Source: Sulfurospirillum sp. SCADC
GTDB lineage: Bacteria; Campylobacterota; Campylobacteria; Campylobacterales; Sulfurospirillaceae
Reading direction: 5' to 3'
DNA: 53,515 bases
Assembly: GCF_000743525.1 (NCBI RefSeq)
Contig: NZ_JQGK01000020.1
Span: 1 to 53,515, forward strand
A model generated the notes under the pieces. The model saw only the letters and a program-made list of their open reading frames with translations, did no database searches and was not told where the DNA came from. Position numbers and translations under genes: made by a program. Below, one piece after another: positions 35,221-42,745 of the stretch; position 1 is the first letter of the stretch, and each line of letters opens with the position of its first letter.

Positions 35221-35234
35221 GGAACACCTCTTGC
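35221..35234 (+). promoter_or_regulatory. Sigma-54 promoter of the ferredoxin/flavodiiron operon
   Basis: GGAACACCTCTTGC preceded by T, an excellent GG-N10-GC match to the -24/-12 consensus. Predicted transcript start about 35246, giving a ~116-nt leader. Confidence 0.75.
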
Positions 35235-35273
35235 ATAAACAGTGGCGTGTACCTTTAAAAACCCTTACTCAAC

Positions 35274-35315
35274 CCACGGTGCGATAAAGCCCATTTTGCA
35301 TCGTGGTCTTTTTTC
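35274..35315 (+). terminator. Terminator-like hairpin in the operon leader
   Basis: CCACGGTGC (35274-35282) pairs with GCATCGTGG (35298-35306) with one G-T wobble, followed by TCTTTTTT. It lies between the sigma-54 promoter and the ferredoxin gene, so it could attenuate the operon, or end transcripts arriving from upstream. Confidence 0.55.
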
Positions 35316-35361
35316 AAAGGTTTTTTGAGAGACAACAACTTTACATGTAAAAGGATCTACC

Positions 35362-35739
35362 ATGGCAGTAAGAATTACCGACGTCTGTATCAATTGTGAC
35401 AGTTGCATTGATGAGTGTCCTGCAACGGCAATAGTGAGTGCAAGCGATTCACCGATCAATGGGGACACCACGTATGTTAAACCTGAAAAATGTATCGAGT
35501 GTTCGGATGGCACCATGCCAAAATGCGCAGACGCCTGTCCCACCGAGGGCGCTATCGTTTGGGATTTGCCGTATACGCCTGAGTACAATGCGTATTATGT
35601 TGCAGGTCACGAGAGCGGTCTTTACAACATTCGTGAGCACAAGAAAAATGGCATTATGTTCCCTGAGGTCTCTCCAAAACCTTACCGTGAAGCGATCTCT
35701 ATCGCGGATCGCCAAGCGCATGCCCCTGTAAACGCGTAA
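35362..35739 (+). CDS. 2[4Fe-4S] ferredoxin, FdxN type
   Basis: 125 residues. Cluster motifs are CINCDSCIDECP near the N-terminus and CIECSDGTMPKCADACP, where the second has the insertion typical of nif-associated FdxN/Alvin-type ferredoxins. A ~50-residue C-terminal extension follows. It likely carries low-potential electrons to nitrogenase or NifB. It is the first gene of a three-gene operon with a sigma-54 promoter. AAGG lies nine bases before the ATG, next to a palindrome. Confidence 0.85.
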   Translation: MAVRITDVCINCDSCIDECPATAIVSASDSPINGDTTYVKPEKCIECSDGTMPKCADACPTEGAIVWDLPYTPEYNAYYVAGHESGLYNIREHKKNGIMFPEVSPKPYREAISIADRQAHAPVNA

Positions 35740-35749
35740 GGAACATGGG

Positions 35750-36133
35750 ATGAAGATAGCATTTGCATCGACCGACAACCTTCATGTCAATGACCATTTT
35801 GGTTGGTGTAAATGCTTTTACCTCTACGAACTCAAAGAGGACTCTTTTGTCTTTTTAAAAGCACTCGAATCGCCTAATGAGATCGCCGAAGAAGGCGATA
35901 AACTCGCTTACAAGATCGAATGCTTAGAAGATGCCAACATCGTATGCGCTTCACACATCGGACCTCGGGCATCGCTCATGGTCAAAGGCTCAGGTATTTT
36001 TGTCCTCAAGTCTGAGAAAGAGAATGAGCGCATCGACACGCTTTTAAACACGCTACTGACATTAAAAAACAGCAATCCGCCTCTTTGGATGCAAAGGTTT
36101 TTCCATGCCGCATCATCCCATAACCCTAGCTAA
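35750..36133 (+). CDS. NifX/NafY-like iron-molybdenum cofactor-binding protein
   Basis: 127 residues with the dinitrogenase cofactor-binding fold: MKIAFASTDNLHVNDHFGWC and VCASHIGPRASLMVKGSGI. It is a paralogue of NifX and of the C-terminal domain of NifB in this window. It may carry FeMo-co or a precursor. It lies between ferredoxin and flavodiiron genes and overlaps the latter by 29 bp. Confidence 0.8.
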   Translation: MKIAFASTDNLHVNDHFGWCKCFYLYELKEDSFVFLKALESPNEIAEEGDKLAYKIECLEDANIVCASHIGPRASLMVKGSGIFVLKSEKENERIDTLLNTLLTLKNSNPPLWMQRFFHAASSHNPS

Positions 36134-37337
36134 GGACATCTATTTTGTAGGTGTATTTGACCCCGATATACGCACGTTTGACATTGTTATGCGAACCGCC
36201 AATGGTTCGAGTTATAACGCCTATCTCATCAAAACAGACGAAGGCGTTATCATTGTCGATACGGTGAAAAAAGAGTTTCAAGACGAATTTTTCTTACATG
36301 TAGAAGCTTTGTGTTCCTACGATGCGATCAAATACGTCATTATCCACCACATCGAGCCTGACCATTCGGGTGCACTCCCTGAACTTATCCGAAGAGCGCC
36401 ACACGCCAAAGTGCTTATCTCGCCCCAAGCCACGATGATGCTCAAAGCGCTGACCAACACCGAAGAGATCAACTTTGAAACGATTTGGACGAACAAACAA
36501 CTCACCTTAGGCGGCAAAACCATCACGTTTCTGACCACGCCGTATCTGCACTGGCCCGAGACGATGAGCTCTTATGTGCATGAGGATAAACTGCTCTTTA
36601 GTGGCGATGTGTTTGGTGCCCATTACTACGATAAACGCCTTTTTAACGACAAAGTGGGCGACTTTTCGTACGCGTTTCAGTACTACTACGACCACATTAT
36701 GCGACCGTTTCAAAGCTATGTGAGAAGTGCGCTGAAACTGTATGAACGTTTTGAAATAGCTCTGATCGCTCCACTTCATGGCCCAATATTGCGCGACAAT
36801 CCACAGCAATACATTGAGGCATATCGTCAGTGGAGCCATAAAGTGGAAGCTTACAAAGCAGGTAAAAAAATTCTCTCTATTTTCTACCTCACCAGTTATA
36901 AAAACACGCAAGAGATGGCACAATCGATCTTTGAAGGGTGCGAAAGTGTCGAAGGTGTGGTCGCCAATATGTACGATCTAGCCTCCATCGAAGAGCAAAA
37001 TATGATGGCGATTTTGGAAGAGAGTGACGGTTTTCTCATCGGCACACCCACGATCAATGCGGACGCTCCCAAACCTGTGTGGGACTTGCTCTCCTGCTTG
37101 ATGTTTTTAGACAAGCAAGGCAAATGTGCAGGTGCTTTTGGATCGTACGGTTGGAGTGGCGAAGCGGTCGATCATATTTTGGCGCGTCTTAAATCACTGA
37201 AACTTCGTGTACCGCCCCTCACACCTCTGAAAATCAAACTAATTCCCAGCGTCGCAGAGCTTCAAACGTGCTATGAATTTGGGGTAGAATTTGCAGAAAT
37301 TTTACAAGGGAAAATGGTCGAAATTGATCTTGCCTGA
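36105..37337 (+). CDS. Flavodiiron protein (A-type flavoprotein)
   Basis: 410 residues: a metallo-beta-lactamase-like diiron domain (~1-250) with all ligands visible (HIEPDH, LHWPET, SGDVFG, PLHGP) and a C-terminal flavodoxin domain (~255-405). Such enzymes reduce O2 to water, or NO to N2O. The position in a nif operon behind a sigma-54 promoter suggests oxygen removal for nitrogenase, with the ferredoxin as possible donor (inference). A near-match of the palindrome (36294-36303) encodes LHV. The end overlaps the convergent response regulator gene by 36 bp. Confidence 0.85.
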   Translation: MPHHPITLAKDIYFVGVFDPDIRTFDIVMRTANGSSYNAYLIKTDEGVIIVDTVKKEFQDEFFLHVEALCSYDAIKYVIIHHIEPDHSGALPELIRRAPHAKVLISPQATMMLKALTNTEEINFETIWTNKQLTLGGKTITFLTTPYLHWPETMSSYVHEDKLLFSGDVFGAHYYDKRLFNDKVGDFSYAFQYYYDHIMRPFQSYVRSALKLYERFEIALIAPLHGPILRDNPQQYIEAYRQWSHKVEAYKAGKKILSIFYLTSYKNTQEMAQSIFEGCESVEGVVANMYDLASIEEQNMMAILEESDGFLIGTPTINADAPKPVWDLLSCLMFLDKQGKCAGAFGSYGWSGEAVDHILARLKSLKLRVPPLTPLKIKLIPSVAELQTCYEFGVEFAEILQGKMVEIDLA

Positions 37338-37724
37338 GCCATTTTTGACGATGCAGCAGGTATAAATTTTTTCAAAGAGTTCGTCCATATCAAAAGGTTT
37401 GCAAAGATACTCCGTGACCCTAAGCGCTTTAGCACGGGCACGATGCGCTTCTTCGCTGTGTGCGGAAGTGATAATAATAGGAATCTCTGCATTTTCCATA
37501 CGAATACGCTCCATCATACGAAAGCCGCCCATAAAAGGCATTTGAAGATCGGTAATAATTACATCAGGGGCATTTTTGTAAAATCGGTATAACCCCTCTT
37601 CGCCATTGCGCGCGGTGTAAAACTCGTCAAACATCGTATCGAACAGGGTGAAAAATGCGTCTAACATATCTTTTTCATCTTCGATAATCAACGGACGAAC
37701 CGTTTTAAGCAACGCTAAATCCAC
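37302..37724 (-). CDS. Single-domain response regulator
   Basis: 140 residues, a receiver domain only. The acidic pair is in IIEDEKD, the phospho-acceptor is Asp59 in IITDLQMP, and the Lys is in LCKPFD. It has no output domain, so it likely works through a partner or as a phosphate relay. The start is GTG, overlapping the kinase stop by one base (TAGTG), so it belongs with the upstream histidine kinase. Confidence 0.85.
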   Translation of the reverse strand: MDLALLKTVRPLIIEDEKDMLDAFFTLFDTMFDEFYTARNGEEGLYRFYKNAPDVIITDLQMPFMGGFRMMERIRMENAEIPIIITSAHSEEAHRARAKALRVTEYLCKPFDMDELFEKIYTCCIVKNGSGKINFDHFPL

Positions 37725-38938
37725 TACACCAATCCTTGTAAAACAATCTCAAATTTTGCGCCTGTCTCAGTATTTTCAACGCTAATCTGCCCTTGCATAT
37801 GCTCTTCAAGGATAATTTTGCTCATATAAAGCCCCAACCCTGTGCCGTGTTTAGCTCCTTTGGTTGAAAAATAGGGCTCAAAAATGTACGGCATTACCAT
37901 CGCATCGATGCCTCCACCGTTGTCTTCAATGGTGACGATAATCTTCCCTACATCACCTCGTTTTGCTACAACCGTGATCCGTTTGGAAAACTCTCCGCAA
38001 CTCTCTAAAAGCACATCTTTAGCGTTGTTGAGAATATTAATAATGGACTGCCCAAACTCATTGGGATAGCTCTCAATTTTGAGCCCCTCTTCGCTTTCAA
38101 AACCAATCTCGATTCCATGTGCGGCAACGATGGGTTTGACCATCTCCACAGCATGGGAGAGTTGCTGCTTGATGTCAAACACCTTGATCGATTTGTCGGG
38201 TTTAAAAAAGTCTCTAAAATCATCAATCGTTTTGGACATCTGCACGATCTGACGCATCGAGTCCTCTTTAAACTCATCCATGATATGTTCGTCTAATTTT
38301 TGAAGTTTGTACTTAAAAACAATGTTTTGTGCTAAAAGAGAAAGCACATTGAGTGGTTGCCTCCATTGATGCGCAATCATGCTGATCATCTCGCCCATTT
38401 GGGCATGACGCGATTGTTGAAAGAGCATCATCTCTTGTTGGCGATTTTTTTCGATTTGAACTTTGACTTGCATCTCTAAGTTTTCATTGAGTGCTTGGAG
38501 TGCATACTGCGCCTCTTTCAGCTCGCTGAGATCAATGATCGCTGAGATTCGCACCGTCTTTCCAAACCCTTTGACGATAGAGCCTCGCACCAAGCCTGGA
38601 AAAATTGTACCATTTTTTCGCAAAAGCATGCACTCATACATCTCCGTATAAGGCTTTGTTGACTGTTCTTGTATCAATGCTCTCGACTCAGGAGCGATGA
38701 AATCAATCAGCGGTCTTCCCAAAATCTCTTCTTTGTCGGTGCCTCCAAAAATTTTCAACGCTTGCACATTAACCTCAACCACATACCCTTTATGAGAAAC
38801 GATCATCCCTTCAATGGCAAAATCAATCAGCTTCTTAAATTTTTGCTTCTGCTGTGTGAGCAAGTAAATCCATAAGATACCCACAAGAAGGATAAACCCA
38901 ACAACAAAAACCGTTGCAGAAAGGGTTAAAGACGACAT
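37724..38938 (-). CDS. PAS-domain sensor histidine kinase
   Basis: 404 residues: one N-terminal membrane helix (~5-28), a PAS domain (~35-150), a coiled linker, the H-box IAHQWRQPLNVLSLL and an ATPase domain with NILNNAKD, EDNGGGID and GTGLGLYMS. It would phosphorylate the adjacent receiver proteins. The short periplasmic part suggests cytoplasmic or membrane sensing through PAS. GGAG precedes the ATG at 38938. It overlaps the upstream REC-GGDEF-EAL gene by 13 bp. Confidence 0.85.
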   Translation of the reverse strand: MSSLTLSATVFVVGFILLVGILWIYLLTQQKQKFKKLIDFAIEGMIVSHKGYVVEVNVQALKIFGGTDKEEILGRPLIDFIAPESRALIQEQSTKPYTEMYECMLLRKNGTIFPGLVRGSIVKGFGKTVRISAIIDLSELKEAQYALQALNENLEMQVKVQIEKNRQQEMMLFQQSRHAQMGEMISMIAHQWRQPLNVLSLLAQNIVFKYKLQKLDEHIMDEFKEDSMRQIVQMSKTIDDFRDFFKPDKSIKVFDIKQQLSHAVEMVKPIVAAHGIEIGFESEEGLKIESYPNEFGQSIINILNNAKDVLLESCGEFSKRITVVAKRGDVGKIIVTIEDNGGGIDAMVMPYIFEPYFSTKGAKHGTGLGLYMSKIILEEHMQGQISVENTETGAKFEIVLQGLV

Positions 38939-40707
38939 GGTAACTCCAACCAAGGCTCACCGATGTGGTAGCCTTGAAACTCATCAACACCCATTGCGAC
39001 CAATTGATCAAAGATCGTTTGGCTGTGCACATACTCCGCAATCGTCTTTACATGTAAAGCTTTGGCAAACGAGACAATGGCTTGCACAAGAATGCGTGTC
39101 TTCTCGCTTGTATCGATCTCTTTGATAAGGCTCCCATCAATTTTCAAGTACGCAGGATCCAGCTGCATCACATGCGAAAAGTTAGAATACCCTGTTCCAA
39201 AATCATCAATGGCAATAGGGGCATCTTCGTATTTGATGTATTTTAAAAAGTTTTTCACCGTATTCAAATCGGTCGCCTTTTCACTCTCAAGCACTTCAAA
39301 AACCAGATGAATCGCTTGATTTTGGGCGCGAAATGCTTCTATGCGTGAACGTAAAAGATCGCGAATCTCTTTGTTGAGCATATCGCGAAAACTGATGTTG
39401 ATGGAAAAACTAACCGTAGGATGTGTTGCCATGAGCTCCAACACTTTTTCAATCATCTTGTGACTGAGATTATCGTACTGTCTGGTACGACGTGCAATGT
39501 CTAAAAAGTAGTATGGAGAGACGTATTGTTCTTGCTCCAATTTATCCTTGGTTTTGATACGAATCAGCGCTTCATACTTAATAATTTCGCCCTCTTTGTT
39601 ACAGATGGGTTGGAAAAAAGGTACCACATTGTCTTTATCCAGCGTATCAGCGATCACATCTTGCCAGTAAAAATCATTGGCAAGAGACTCTGTTTCATCC
39701 AAATTACTGGTGTAGACTACAAACGATTTTCCCGATTGTTTAGCAAAATCAAGTGCCGTAAACGCTTTGTTGCAAAGATCTTCTTGGTCAAAGGTGACAC
39801 CCATAGAGATATGCACCAAGATCTTCTCATTCAGCCCTTCAACTTTGATCGCGATGCCATTGAGAAGGTCCAGTGTTTGGTTAATCGCTTCGTAGATTTT
39901 TTCAGGATTGAGCTCCGTATCAAGATTCAGCATTGCAAACTCATTGGACGAGACGCGAAAAACACTGTAACACATCGATGTCGCCACCTCTTTAAGGTGA
40001 TGAGAAAACTCTTTAAGGATTTGGTTACCCACTTCGATACCATAGAGTTTATTGTAATTTTTAAACCGATCAATATTGATAAGAAATAAAGAGGGAACTT
40101 CAACAGGTTGAATGTGGCTTAAAATGCTATCGAGTGTATTTTTATTGGGCAGTTTGGTCAAAGCATCGGTGTGAAGTTGCTCTTCAAGAGCCGATTGTTG
40201 CAGGACAATAGTCTGCTTGAGTGAGCTTGTATAAGCGCGTCGTTCCTCTTTAAGTAAAATCGTCTCAACCGTTGAAGCCAGTGAGTCAAAGAGCTGGTCA
40301 AATTCGATCGGTTTTAAGATATACCCATCCACACCCAGGCGAATCGTCTCAATCAAATACTCCACATCATTGTGCGCAGAGGTGACAATAATCGCCGTCT
40401 CTTTGCAGATTTTACGAATTTTAGCAATTAAAGCAATACCATCAAATTTGGGCATTTTAATATCGGTAATCACCAAATTATAACGTCTCGATTGAAGCTC
40501 ACACGAAAGCCCTAAGGGTGGAATAGCAATCTCAGCATCGACAAAGAGATCGTAAGCATGTTGCCCATCATTCGCAACATCAATGGAGTCAAAAAATTCA
40601 CTTAAAATTGAATGCGTATATTTCCTCGTAACCTCGTCGTCTTCAATGTATAAAATCCGTATCCCTTTAGAACGAGATTTGAGACGCTCCATCGCTGATG
40701 TATCCAT
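38926..40707 (-). CDS. REC-GGDEF-EAL response regulator with degenerate GGDEF
   Basis: 593 residues. Receiver domain (~1-125) with phospho-acceptor in VITDIKMPKFDG; GGDEF-like domain (~165-320) whose active site reads SSNEF, so cyclase activity is unlikely; EAL domain (~335-590) with YEALIR, SINIS, DDFGTGYSN, LKIDGS and FQGY mostly intact. It is probably a phosphorylation-controlled c-di-GMP phosphodiesterase. A palindrome (39048-39057) encodes LHV in KALHVKTIAEYV, next to a catalytic-loop Glu. Starts at 40710 or 40731 are also possible. Confidence 0.8.
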   Translation of the reverse strand: MDTSAMERLKSRSKGIRILYIEDDEVTRKYTHSILSEFFDSIDVANDGQHAYDLFVDAEIAIPPLGLSCELQSRRYNLVITDIKMPKFDGIALIAKIRKICKETAIIVTSAHNDVEYLIETIRLGVDGYILKPIEFDQLFDSLASTVETILLKEERRAYTSSLKQTIVLQQSALEEQLHTDALTKLPNKNTLDSILSHIQPVEVPSLFLINIDRFKNYNKLYGIEVGNQILKEFSHHLKEVATSMCYSVFRVSSNEFAMLNLDTELNPEKIYEAINQTLDLLNGIAIKVEGLNEKILVHISMGVTFDQEDLCNKAFTALDFAKQSGKSFVVYTSNLDETESLANDFYWQDVIADTLDKDNVVPFFQPICNKEGEIIKYEALIRIKTKDKLEQEQYVSPYYFLDIARRTRQYDNLSHKMIEKVLELMATHPTVSFSINISFRDMLNKEIRDLLRSRIEAFRAQNQAIHLVFEVLESEKATDLNTVKNFLKYIKYEDAPIAIDDFGTGYSNFSHVMQLDPAYLKIDGSLIKEIDTSEKTRILVQAIVSFAKALHVKTIAEYVHSQTIFDQLVAMGVDEFQGYHIGEPWLELPCRL

Positions 40708-40802
40708 CATATGCCTTATTTTTTGGATCAATAGATGGATTATATCTCAAAAATATGGTTCATTATCCGTTTATTATGAGGATTCTAAGAAATATAACAC
40801 TT

Positions 40803-41471
40803 TTATAACACTAAACGGTACCCCGTTCCATACTCTGTCATAATATAACGTGGCTTCTTCGGGTCGTCGCCTAGCTTTTTACGGATATTTTGAATATGGT
40901 AATTTAAAGATTGCGGTGAGCTTAAGGAGGAGAGATGAATCGCTAAAACATTGCGATAAACCACCCTATTTTTGTTCTCTATGAGGAAAGAAAGGATTTT
41001 ATATTCGATTGCGGTGAGCGAAACAGGTTTTTGATTGAGTAAGATCGTTTGGTTGTTGTAATCAATAGCAAGATTGTTTTTATTAAATTCCATTTTAATC
41101 ATTGAACAACGTTTTAAAATCGCCCACATGCGAACTTCCAACTCTTCAAGCATAAACGGCTTGCACACATAATCGTCCACACCAAAACGAAACGCCTGCA
41201 CTTTGGCTTCCAGATTGGAGTGACAACTTAAAACAATGATAGGAATACTGCTTTGATTGTTGATCTGTTTAATTACCTCAAAACCGCTAAAATCAGGAAG
41301 GCTTAAATCCAACAATAAAATATCGTAGTGCTGTGCAGAAAGCTTTAAAAGACCATCAATGGCAGTTTCGGAAATATCGATTTCAAACCCTACACTCTCT
41401 AAATATTGTGCAACTTGACCTGCCGCATCGTAGTCATCTTCTATTAAGAGAACTTTAATTTTCTTTTGCAT
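40803..41471 (-). CDS. OmpR/PhoB-family response regulator
   Basis: 222 residues: receiver domain (LLIEDDYDAAG; phospho-Asp in LLLDLSLPDF; Lys in CKPF) and a winged-helix DNA-binding domain (LNYHIQNIRKKLGDD, MTEYGTGYRLVL). It probably belongs to the same signalling cassette as the kinase downstream, 95 bp away. The start at 41471 has GGAG 11 bases upstream; a longer frame begins at 41513. Confidence 0.85.
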   Translation of the reverse strand: MQKKIKVLLIEDDYDAAGQVAQYLESVGFEIDISETAIDGLLKLSAQHYDILLLDLSLPDFSGFEVIKQINNQSSIPIIVLSCHSNLEAKVQAFRFGVDDYVCKPFMLEELEVRMWAILKRCSMIKMEFNKNNLAIDYNNQTILLNQKPVSLTAIEYKILSFLIENKNRVVYRNVLAIHLSSLSSPQSLNYHIQNIRKKLGDDPKKPRYIMTEYGTGYRLVL

Positions 41472-41552
41472 TTTGAAAACCACTCCAAGCATTATATATT
41501 TTGTATTATACATAAAGCGTATGATTTTGCAAATATCATTTTAAAACTTTGT

Positions 41553-41558
41553 TATAAT
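41553..41558 (+). promoter_or_regulatory. -10 box of the GAF/HD-GYP gene
   Basis: A perfect TATAAT 30 bases before the start at 41588, in the divergent gap with the OmpR-type regulator. Confidence 0.5.
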
Positions 41559-41587
41559 GCACATACAATCTTGATCTAAAGAGATGA

Positions 41588-42682
41588 ATGATGGACTCAG
41601 CGGAAAAACAACTTGCTATCTTATTAGAATTTGGTAAAGTGATCAATAGAACCAAAAGCCTTAACGAAGTATTGGAGTCTATGGCGAGTTTTGCTAGAGA
41701 AATTTTACACGCTGATCGCTGTTCTATTTTTGTCTATGACAAAAACAAGGATGAACTTTGGTCTAAAGTGGCACAAGGCTGTGAGCCTATTCGCGTTAGC
41801 GCGAAAAAAGGCGTTGCTGGCTATACGGCGCTTTCAAAAGAGACGCAAATCGTTGTGGATGCCTACAATGATTACCGCTTTAATCCCGACATCGATAAAG
41901 CAACAGGCTATCTCACCCAAACGATTCTAGCGGTTCCCTTACTCGACAATCAAGAAAATACGATCGGTGTGTTTCAAGCTCTCAATAAAAGCGAGACGAT
42001 CTTCACCAATGTCGATGCAGAGCTTTTATTATTGATCTCAAACTATGCGGCTTCTGCGATTGAAAATGCTATTTTGTACGATAGATTACGTGACACACAA
42101 ACCAAAATCATCAATAAATTGGCTTCTGCTGCGGAATTTAAAGACCAAGAAACATCAAAACATACGAAACGTGTTGGACTCTACAGTGCGCTTTTAGCGG
42201 AGCAGTATGGCTTAAGCAGAGATAATATTAGCAAAATTGAACTCGCAGCTCCGATGCACGATGCAGGAAAAATTGGTATCGCCGATAAAATCATGCTTAA
42301 ACCTGACAAACTCACCCCTGAAGAGTTTGAAATCATGAAAACGCATGCTCAAATTGGTCATGATCTCTTGTTTGATGAGGAGAATGAGTACCTCAAAGCC
42401 GCCGCACTCATTGCGCTTGAACATCATGAAAAATGGGATGGCTCAGGGTATCCTCACGGTAAAAAAGATGAAGAGATCTCTATTTTTGGGCGTATTGTGG
42501 CGATTGCGGATGTTTTTGATGCGCTTATTTCCAGACGTCCGTATAAAGAGCCATGGAGTTTTGACAAAGCGCATAAACACTTGCAACACAACAGTGGAAC
42601 GCATTTTGATCCTACGCTCATTGCCCTGTTTAGCAAAAATATCGAAAAAATTCATATGATTTATCAGGAACTCAAAGACTAG
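41588..42682 (+). CDS. GAF and HD-GYP domain c-di-GMP phosphodiesterase
   Basis: 364 residues: GAF sensor (~20-160) followed by an HD-GYP domain (~170-350) with HDAGKIG, HHEKWDGSGYP and IVAIADVFDAL. It would hydrolyse c-di-GMP in response to a small ligand or redox signal bound by GAF. It is divergent from the OmpR-type regulator. Its 3' end is followed by the nifB sigma-54 promoter 15 bp later. A second ATG directly follows the first. Confidence 0.85.
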   Translation: MMDSAEKQLAILLEFGKVINRTKSLNEVLESMASFAREILHADRCSIFVYDKNKDELWSKVAQGCEPIRVSAKKGVAGYTALSKETQIVVDAYNDYRFNPDIDKATGYLTQTILAVPLLDNQENTIGVFQALNKSETIFTNVDAELLLLISNYAASAIENAILYDRLRDTQTKIINKLASAAEFKDQETSKHTKRVGLYSALLAEQYGLSRDNISKIELAAPMHDAGKIGIADKIMLKPDKLTPEEFEIMKTHAQIGHDLLFDEENEYLKAAALIALEHHEKWDGSGYPHGKKDEEISIFGRIVAIADVFDALISRRPYKEPWSFDKAHKHLQHNSGTHFDPTLIALFSKNIEKIHMIYQELKD

Positions 42683-42696
42683 TCGATCCAATCTAA

Positions 42697-42710
42697 GGAA
42701 CACTTTGTGC
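42697..42710 (+). promoter_or_regulatory. Sigma-54 promoter of nifB
   Basis: GGAACACTTTGTGC, GG-N10-GC, with the same GGAACAC core as the 35221 site. Predicted transcript start about 42722; AAGGA follows before the nifB ATG at 42746. Confidence 0.75.
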
Positions 42711-42745
42711 AAACTTTAGGGTAAAGAAATTCTAAAGGATCGCAC

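Larger units (their letters stand above)
35037..35361. other. 325-bp intergenic region upstream of the ferredoxin operon
   Basis: No gene is seen. It holds a sigma-54 promoter (35221-35234), a terminator-like hairpin (35274-35315) and a TTACATGTAA palindrome (35341-35350) that ends 11 bases before the ferredoxin ATG. Its left half is AT-rich and featureless. Confidence 0.7.

Noticed and set aside
35220-35240. NifA upstream activator TGT-N10-ACA near the sigma-54 promoters
   Set aside because: I looked upstream of the nifX and ferredoxin promoters and found no convincing match; chance TGT/ACA pairs had the wrong spacing.
27524-35350. The palindrome as a NifA or nitrogen-regulator operator
   Set aside because: Copies are spread over unrelated genes, most lie inside coding sequence or after stops, and their spacing to the sigma-54 promoters is not constant.
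35037-35361. A small gene or RNA gene in the gap before the ferredoxin
   Set aside because: No reading frame with a ribosome site and no tRNA-like structure was seen; the promoter, hairpin and palindrome explain the recognisable parts.
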